Source: Dehalococcoidia bacterium
GTDB lineage: Bacteria; Chloroflexota; Dehalococcoidia; GIF9; UBA5629
NCBI GenBank assembly: GCA_007280145.1
Contig: QYPU01000114.1
Span: 1-19,387, forward strand
Reading direction: 5' to 3'
Length of the DNA: 19,387 nucleotides
Shown here: positions 15,136 through 19,387 of the stretch, in pieces
Numbering within the stretch: the stretch's first letter is position 1
How the letters are laid out: each line of letters opens with the position of its first letter
Translations under genes and position numbers: made by a program
Notes under the pieces: generated by a model
The model's database searches: none
What the model saw: only the letters and a program-made list of their open reading frames with translations
Told to the model about the DNA's origin: nothing

Positions 15136-15936
15136 ATGGAAGGCAAAGTCCTTTATGAAAAGAGAGACAAAATAGCTTACGTAACAATTAATCGTCCTGA
15201 GGTCCACAACTGTATCAATCCAGAGACATCAAATCAGCTTATTGCTGTTTGGGACGAGATAAAGCGAGACCGGGATGTTAGGGTTGCGATCCTTACAGGG
15301 GCTGGCGGCGATGCCTTTTGCACCGGAGCGGATTTAAAAGAGCTGATACCTTATATTAGAGATGTGGAGTCACCAGAAGAAAGTAGAAGAAGAGCATATG
15401 AAGGCCCAGGGTGGGGTGGATTATCGGGGGGCTACGTGATATACACCCCAATCATTGCGGCCATAAATGGATACTGTATCGCCGGCGGGCACGAACTGGC
15501 GGAATTCTGCGATATTAGAGTTGCTGCGGATCACGCTATTTTTGGCCACCAAGAGATCAAGTGGGGCCTTGACCCAGGAGACGGCGGATGTTCCAGGCTT
15601 TGGAGAATCGTTGGACTCGGAAGGGCATTAGAAATTATTTTGACGGGGAAATTGTATGACGCGCAAGAAGCGTATAGGATCGGCTTTGTCAATCATGTGG
15701 TTCCACTGAAGGACCTCATGGCAAAAGCTACAGAGATTGCAGAGACGATTGCAAGCAACGGTCCTTTAGCTACCAGGGCTGCCAAGCAAGCTGTCCTCCA
15801 TAGCATAGGAAGGCCATTGCATGAGGGCATTAAGTTCGAAACAGACACCTTCAATTACCTTTGCCGTTCAGAGGACTGGTTGATTGGCCAAAAAGCTTTT
15901 CTAACAGGAACGAAACCGGAGTTCAGGAGAAAGTAA
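15136..15936 (+). CDS. Enoyl-CoA hydratase/isomerase (crotonase) family protein
   Basis: This 266-aa crotonase is of typical length. The oxyanion-hole segment CTGADLKE is at residues 62-69 and the second NGYCIAGGHELAEFCD at 111-126. Glu120 and Glu140 (in GHQEI) fall at the two catalytic glutamates of enoyl-CoA hydratases, so hydratase activity is plausible. Isomerase or hydrolase activity cannot be excluded. The His in GGHEL, where GGC/GGG is usual, is a small oddity. ATG 15136 has GGAGGT 6 nt upstream. It is followed at 82 bp by the mutase gene, suggesting that hydration or double-bond chemistry on the CoA ester occurs next to the rearrangement step. Confidence 0.92.
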   Translation: MEGKVLYEKRDKIAYVTINRPEVHNCINPETSNQLIAVWDEIKRDRDVRVAILTGAGGDAFCTGADLKELIPYIRDVESPEESRRRAYEGPGWGGLSGGYVIYTPIIAAINGYCIAGGHELAEFCDIRVAADHAIFGHQEIKWGLDPGDGGCSRLWRIVGLGRALEIILTGKLYDAQEAYRIGFVNHVVPLKDLMAKATEIAETIASNGPLATRAAKQAVLHSIGRPLHEGIKFETDTFNYLCRSEDWLIGQKAFLTGTKPEFRRK

Positions 15937-16018
15937 TCTATTCGAGACTAAATGATTCTCATGCAAAGCCCATCCGCGATCTGGATAAGAGTCAAATCTT
16001 GGTTGAGAAAGGAGATAT

Positions 16019-17641
16019 ATGCAGATAGTTGAGCGAGAAGACCGCTTTGAGACATCCTCGGGGATTTCTCTCAAGAGAGTGTATACGCGTGAGGACATTG
16101 GGGACATGGTAGCTGAGCAAGACCTCGGTGAGCCCGGTTGCTATCCATTCACAAGAGGCGCACATCCAGATATGTATCGAGAACGAAACTGGATTATTCG
16201 CGTCCTGTGCGGGGAGAGCAGCCCACGTGAGACTAATAAGAGACTCAAGCTGCTAACCTCCGCAGGGCAAACTGCTGTTGACGTTATTGGGGATACCCCC
16301 ACTCTGGCAAATCTTGATTCAGACCACCCCTTAGCAGCCGCAACTATGGGGACTCAAGGTGTACCACTGTGCTGTTTACAGGATTACTTGGAAATGCTTG
16401 ACGGGATTCCTATAGGGAAGATATCCGTTTCCTTCTCAGTGCCATATGCATTTGCGATAGCTGGATTGGCTTGTGTAGCTAGAGAAAACGGTATCCCTTT
16501 GGGTGAACTAAGAGGCTCCACTGTCTTGGCTCCTCTCTATGGTGACGATTGCTCCTACGCGACTCATCAGCCAATAGGAATGCGTATCAGATTGGCCACG
16601 GATACTATAGAATTTGGCACCTGGCAGATGCCGAAGTATCGCCCGTTTCTTGAGGACACCTACTACATAAGCGAAGCTGCGCTTACTCCTGTGGAAGAGG
16701 TGACACTCGGTTTGATTGAAGCCAGATTGCTTATTACTGAAGCCATGAAGCGTGGGCTTGACATCGATGAGTTTGCTCCCCGGATAGCAATATTGGTTAA
16801 CGTGGGCATGGATTTCTTTGAAGAAATAGCAAAGATTCGCGCCCTGAGGAGAATCTGGGCCAGGATGATGAAAGATGAGTATCAGGCAAAGAATCCTCGC
16901 TCTTGGAGGGCTGCCATTACCGTACACACATCTGGACTATCACTCACCGCCAAGGGGCCGATTAACAATGTTACTCGAGGGGCTTATGAAGCCTTGGCAG
17001 CAATTTTGGCTGGGTGTCAAGCTATGGAAATCTCATGCTTTGATGAACCAATTAGAACCCCGAGTCCAGAGGCCGCCGTAGTAGCTTTAAGGACGCAACA
17101 GATCATTGCCTATGAAAGTGGCGTTATAAAGGTAGTAGACCCCCTTGGGGGCTCATATTTTGTGGAAGCCCTGACTAATGAATTGGAAATGAGGATTCTG
17201 GAGGCAGTTAAGGAAATAGAACTGCGGGGGAACGCCTGCGAATTGTCAGAGAAAGGGTATTTCCATGCTATCTTTGAAAATGCCACCAAAAGATATCAAG
17301 AAGCTGTAAGCACCGGGCGTAAGAAAATAGTGAAGGTTAATACATTGTGCAATCCTAGTGAGGAGGATTCTTTATTGAAAGAGTCGGTGGAAACAAAGGT
17401 CGAGGTGAACCAGGAGCAGATTGAAAAGATAAAGGAATTGAAAGCGAAACGAAACAAGATTGACGTTAAACAAGCCCTCAACGAAGTATACGAGAGAACT
17501 CAAAACAGGTCAGCAAACTTGATACCAGTAATCATGGAGGCGCTAGACAAAGGCCTCACCATGGGAGAGATTACAGGGGCAATTCGGCTATCTTACGGTG
17601 TTGCTTTTGATCATTTTGAGATGGTAAAAAGACCTTTCTAG
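16019..17641 (+). CDS. B12-dependent acyl-CoA mutase, large (catalytic) subunit, divergent
   Basis: This 540-aa protein has the substrate-binding barrel and linker of the methylmalonyl-CoA mutase family but no B12-binding domain, which is the next gene. Family landmarks: YPFTRGAHPDMY at 42-53, LDSDHP 99-104, DEFAPRI 250-256, DFFEEIAKIRALRRIW 265-280, KNPRSW 291-296, TSGLSLTA 304-311, RTQQIIAYESG 358-368, and VDPLGGSYFVE 373-383. Aligned by eye to Propionibacterium MutB, the key residues differ: Tyr89 to Leu63, Gln197 to Val169, Arg207 to Ser179, His244 to Tyr216 and His328 to Thr301. The substrate carboxylate contacts are therefore gone, and it is unlikely to act on methylmalonyl-CoA. It may be a mutase for another branched acyl-CoA. 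ATG 16019 follows AAAGGAG by 4 nt. Radical chemistry would need the 17651 subunit and MeaB. Confidence 0.88.
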   Translation: MQIVEREDRFETSSGISLKRVYTREDIGDMVAEQDLGEPGCYPFTRGAHPDMYRERNWIIRVLCGESSPRETNKRLKLLTSAGQTAVDVIGDTPTLANLDSDHPLAAATMGTQGVPLCCLQDYLEMLDGIPIGKISVSFSVPYAFAIAGLACVARENGIPLGELRGSTVLAPLYGDDCSYATHQPIGMRIRLATDTIEFGTWQMPKYRPFLEDTYYISEAALTPVEEVTLGLIEARLLITEAMKRGLDIDEFAPRIAILVNVGMDFFEEIAKIRALRRIWARMMKDEYQAKNPRSWRAAITVHTSGLSLTAKGPINNVTRGAYEALAAILAGCQAMEISCFDEPIRTPSPEAAVVALRTQQIIAYESGVIKVVDPLGGSYFVEALTNELEMRILEAVKEIELRGNACELSEKGYFHAIFENATKRYQEAVSTGRKKIVKVNTLCNPSEEDSLLKESVETKVEVNQEQIEKIKELKAKRNKIDVKQALNEVYERTQNRSANLIPVIMEALDKGLTMGEITGAIRLSYGVAFDHFEMVKRPF

Positions 17642-17650
17642 GAGCTAAAG

Positions 17651-18082
17651 TTGGCTGAAGGAAAAATAAAGGAAGAAAAAATCAGGGTTGTCATGTCTAT
17701 TCTCGGCTTAGACCAGCACGATTTGGCGCTTAGGTTTGTTTCCTATTTGTTGAGAGACGCCGGCATGGAGATAGTCTATTTGGGTTGCCTTCAGACTGTA
17801 GAAGCCACTGTCAACGCTGCTGCGCAGGAGGATGCTGATGTTATAGGGCTAAGCTGCCATTCATGGGAATACATTCATTATATTCCCCAGCTACTGGCTC
17901 TACTGAGGGACAGGAAGCTTGATATACCTGTCATAGTTGGAGGAGGGATATTAACAGAGCAGGATGAGGCTCAATTGAAAGAGATGGGCGTAAGTGGCGT
18001 TTTTAGAGGGGGAGCGACAGCTGAAGAGATTATTAAGCACATTGAGCAAGCGGCCGAACCTAAGCGTCTTGCCAGAGAATGA
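17651..18082 (+). CDS. B12-binding small subunit of the acyl-CoA mutase
   Basis: This 143-aa Rossmann-like cobalamin-binding protein supplies the lower axial His ligand. The usual signature DxHxxG appears as DQHDLA (residues 21-26), so His23 is present but the glycine is alanine. The second motif SxL reads SCH (68-70), and the GG motif is VGGG (96-99). These two changes lie in the nucleotide-tail groove and parallel the divergence of the large subunit. Translation begins at TTG 17651; AGGAG overlaps the stop codon of the large subunit gene, with 6 nt spacing, so the two are coupled and probably made in equal amounts. The sequence after the stop belongs to a decayed gene on the other strand; I see no terminator. 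Confidence 0.92.
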   Translation: MAEGKIKEEKIRVVMSILGLDQHDLALRFVSYLLRDAGMEIVYLGCLQTVEATVNAAAQEDADVIGLSCHSWEYIHYIPQLLALLRDRKLDIPVIVGGGILTEQDEAQLKEMGVSGVFRGGATAEEIIKHIEQAAEPKRLARE

Positions 18083-18089
18083 CCGTCGG

Positions 18090-18492
18090 CACTTCACAAA
18101 CCCAGCACCTTTAATACAGGACCACTAGGCATAAGTGGGATGGGCTTTAATCACATTTGCCACGGTGTCATCTACCCAGTCTTCAAACCTCCGCGCGCGG
18201 TCAAGCAGCTCCATGGTGAACGAGTAGGTCATATTGTGCTTTTCAAGATGGCTTAGCCTTAGCTCACAGACTACCCTTACCTTTTCAGCTGCAAGGGCAG
18301 CATGGACAAGCAGGCTCAAAGGTGGTTTTTCAACTACTGTTACCACCTTCCCTTTCGTTGCTCCCGACTTCTGGTTTTGTTATCTTCTTTGGCTCGCTTC
18401 ACCACCCTGGTTTTGTCTCGGTCCCTGGCTGCGCTCGATTCTCTTGGTTTTCTCCCTGAAGATGGCTCGCTCACTGTTAATGGGTTTCTCAT
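18090..18492 (-). pseudogene. Decayed gene of unknown family (frameshifted and interrupted)
   Basis: Minus-strand pieces line up as one broken gene. From an ATG at 18492 a basic, Lys/Arg-rich segment (ending REQRKGRW) stops near 18350. In the next frame KGKVVTVVEKPPLSLLVHAA continues through LRLSHLEKHNMTYSFTMELL and VIKAHPTYA to TAG (18125-18127). Beyond the stop, in frame, WSCIKGAG continues to about 18090, where the gene is cut by the end of the B12 operon. The order HPTY, W, KGAG resembles helix-hairpin-helix proteins with HPAYPW and KGAG motifs that I associate with mobile-element-like families; this is weak. The 73-codon piece at 18125-18346 (GTG start) is probably not a functional gene. 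Confidence 0.5.
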
Positions 18493-18763
18493 TTCGCCCG
18501 TGTTGATAAGCTACCTAAAAAAGCCAGAAATCTAATAATTGGCATTATTGAGCTTCTAATAATCTTCTTTGAGACCGGTGGAACCCGGCCTTAAGACAGC
18601 TCCATTTTACCCCCAAAAAGGAGGACAAGGGGTGTTGGGTGGGGGGGGGTTATGCCTCAAAACCGGTTTCAGGCCATTTCTCGGCTAATCTAGAACCTCG
18701 TACCACCTTCGAGACAGCTACCGCGATCCCAAGAACCTAGGACCCTAGCTACTCAACCTCAAG
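18493..18763. other. Non-coding stretch with G-rich tract
   Basis: About 270 bp between two damaged genes. The plus strand carries gggg (18629-18632), ggg (18637-18639) and a run of nine G (18641-18649), separated by short loops, so a G-quadruplex is possible. I see no supported gene; a 28-codon minus-strand frame ending at 18650 has no start codon. Confidence 0.5.
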
Positions 18764-19387
18764 TTAGTCACAAATAACACAATTTGACGTGGTGCTATAA
18801 ACTATAGCTAAGTCCTCAACGTGTAGTGCTGACCTTATAAACTTACGGAGTCGGTCTATTCCTTTATTTCGGGTGCGTGCCAACCCGGCTGTGCGAATCT
18901 GTCCATCACGCAGAGTAATTAAGGCCTTCACATTAAGCAGCGATTCTACTGGAAAGAGAGCCTTGCCGAGGCGCCCACCTTTGACTGCGTATCTCAGGGT
19001 GTCCAGAAGTGCTAAAGCACGCAGTTGGTTAATAGTCTCGCGAACTCTGTCTACCACCTGATTTAGACTGTATCCAGCTTCAGTGGCTTTAGCTGCAGCT
19101 ATGACAACAAGACCTTGCCACATTGTAACACCTCGAGAGTCGACAACTTCAATCCGACATCCTTTCTTTTCCGCAGTCTCCTTACCTACTAATGCAGCAT
19201 CGCAGACAGCACTGTGCTTGCTGGTGATATGAATGGAAACAATCTTCCCGGTTTCTTGAGCTGCCTCCTCATACACCTTGGCAAAATCCCCTGGTGATGG
19301 TGCTGCGGTAGATGGGTGAATCGGACTGGTCACCAGTTTATGATAGAATTCATCGCAATCTATATCGACTCCATCGCGATAGACTTC
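18764..19387 (-). CDS. DegV-family fatty-acid-binding protein, 5' end outside window, C-terminus short
   Basis: The reading frame is open to the right window edge, so the start lies outside; the GTG at 19333 is internal. DegV proteins bind a fatty acid and, in Firmicutes, act as FakB partners of the fatty-acid kinase FakA (family knowledge). Visible landmarks: DIDCDEFYHKL, then SPIHPSTAAPSPGDF, SIHITSKHSAVCDAA (ligand-contact SxxS region), VVDSRGVTMWQG, LDTLRYAVKGGRLGKA and the SLLNVKALITL strand. The frame stops soon after LAIVYSTTS, where other DegV proteins continue for about 60-80 residues with a PxIGxHxGPG-type motif. It therefore seems truncated and may be inactive. Confidence 0.85.
   Translation of the reverse strand, partial: EVYRDGVDIDCDEFYHKLVTSPIHPSTAAPSPGDFAKVYEEAAQETGKIVSIHITSKHSAVCDAALVGKETAEKKGCRIEVVDSRGVTMWQGLVVIAAAKATEAGYSLNQVVDRVRETINQLRALALLDTLRYAVKGGRLGKALFPVESLLNVKALITLRDGQIRTAGLARTRNKGIDRLRKFIRSALHVEDLAIVYSTTSNCVICD

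Noticed and set aside
14958..16018. Cobalamin riboswitch before the crotonase/mutase genes
   Set aside because: The gaps are short (178 and 82 bp, the first partly filled by the SDR remnant) and I see no B12-box-like sequence or multi-helix fold.
18650..18736. Minus-strand 28-codon frame ending KWPETGFEA
   Set aside because: It looks like a protein C-terminus, but a stop codon lies directly upstream and there is no start; at most a small fossil.
1..19387. CRISPR array, phage genes or defence system
   Set aside because: No regularly spaced repeats, and no Cas, phage structural, integrase (tyrosine/serine) or toxin-antitoxin proteins are recognisable.

Overview
The window looks like bacterial chromosome of moderate GC. 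Gene content points to an anaerobic acyl-CoA-using lineage: a Liv-type ABC transporter interleaved with acyl-CoA ligases, a B12-dependent acyl-CoA mutase with separate large and small subunits, and MeaB. Split mutase subunits and this style of Liv/ligase cluster are common in uncultured Chloroflexota (Dehalococcoidia-like) and some sulfate-reducer-like bacteria. The lineage is an inference; no rRNA or ribosomal protein is present to fix it.

Layout, left to right. (1) 1-135: two minus-strand tRNA genes (Leu-CAG, cut by the window edge, and Val-CAC) one base apart, with a consensus promoter at 241-269, followed by about 1 kb without a convincing gene. (2) 1248-6205, all minus strand: an SDR oxidoreductase, a 95-aa protein of unknown function, a PaaK-type acyl-CoA/aryl-CoA ligase, a MeaB/ArgK GTPase and a TetR regulator. 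(3) 6353-7698 or 7733: an insertion sequence whose DDE transposase is split by a -1 frame change. (4) 7948-18082, all plus strand: livG, an 18-codon minicistron, a long acyl-CoA synthetase, livH, livM, a lipoprotein substrate-binding protein, a strong hairpin, livF, the remnant of a second SDR gene, a crotonase, the large subunit of a B12-dependent mutase, and its B12-binding small subunit. (5) 18090-19387: a decayed minus-strand gene, a G-rich non-coding stretch, and a DegV-family gene that runs off the right edge and looks C-terminally shortened.

Functional reading (inference): the two divergent arms form one catabolic locus. A carboxylic acid enters through LivGHMF and the lipoprotein. It is then activated to a CoA thioester by the synthetase and/or the PaaK-like ligase, modified by the crotonase and SDR, and rearranged by the B12 mutase with MeaB as repair chaperone. 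TetR may sense a CoA ester or the substrate.

The most notable point is the mutase. By eye-alignment it keeps the methylmalonyl-CoA mutase scaffold but has replaced most residues that define the methylmalonyl/succinyl-CoA site (Tyr89, Gln197, Arg207, His244 and His328 in Propionibacterium MutB numbering). It probably rearranges a different, so far unidentified acyl-CoA.
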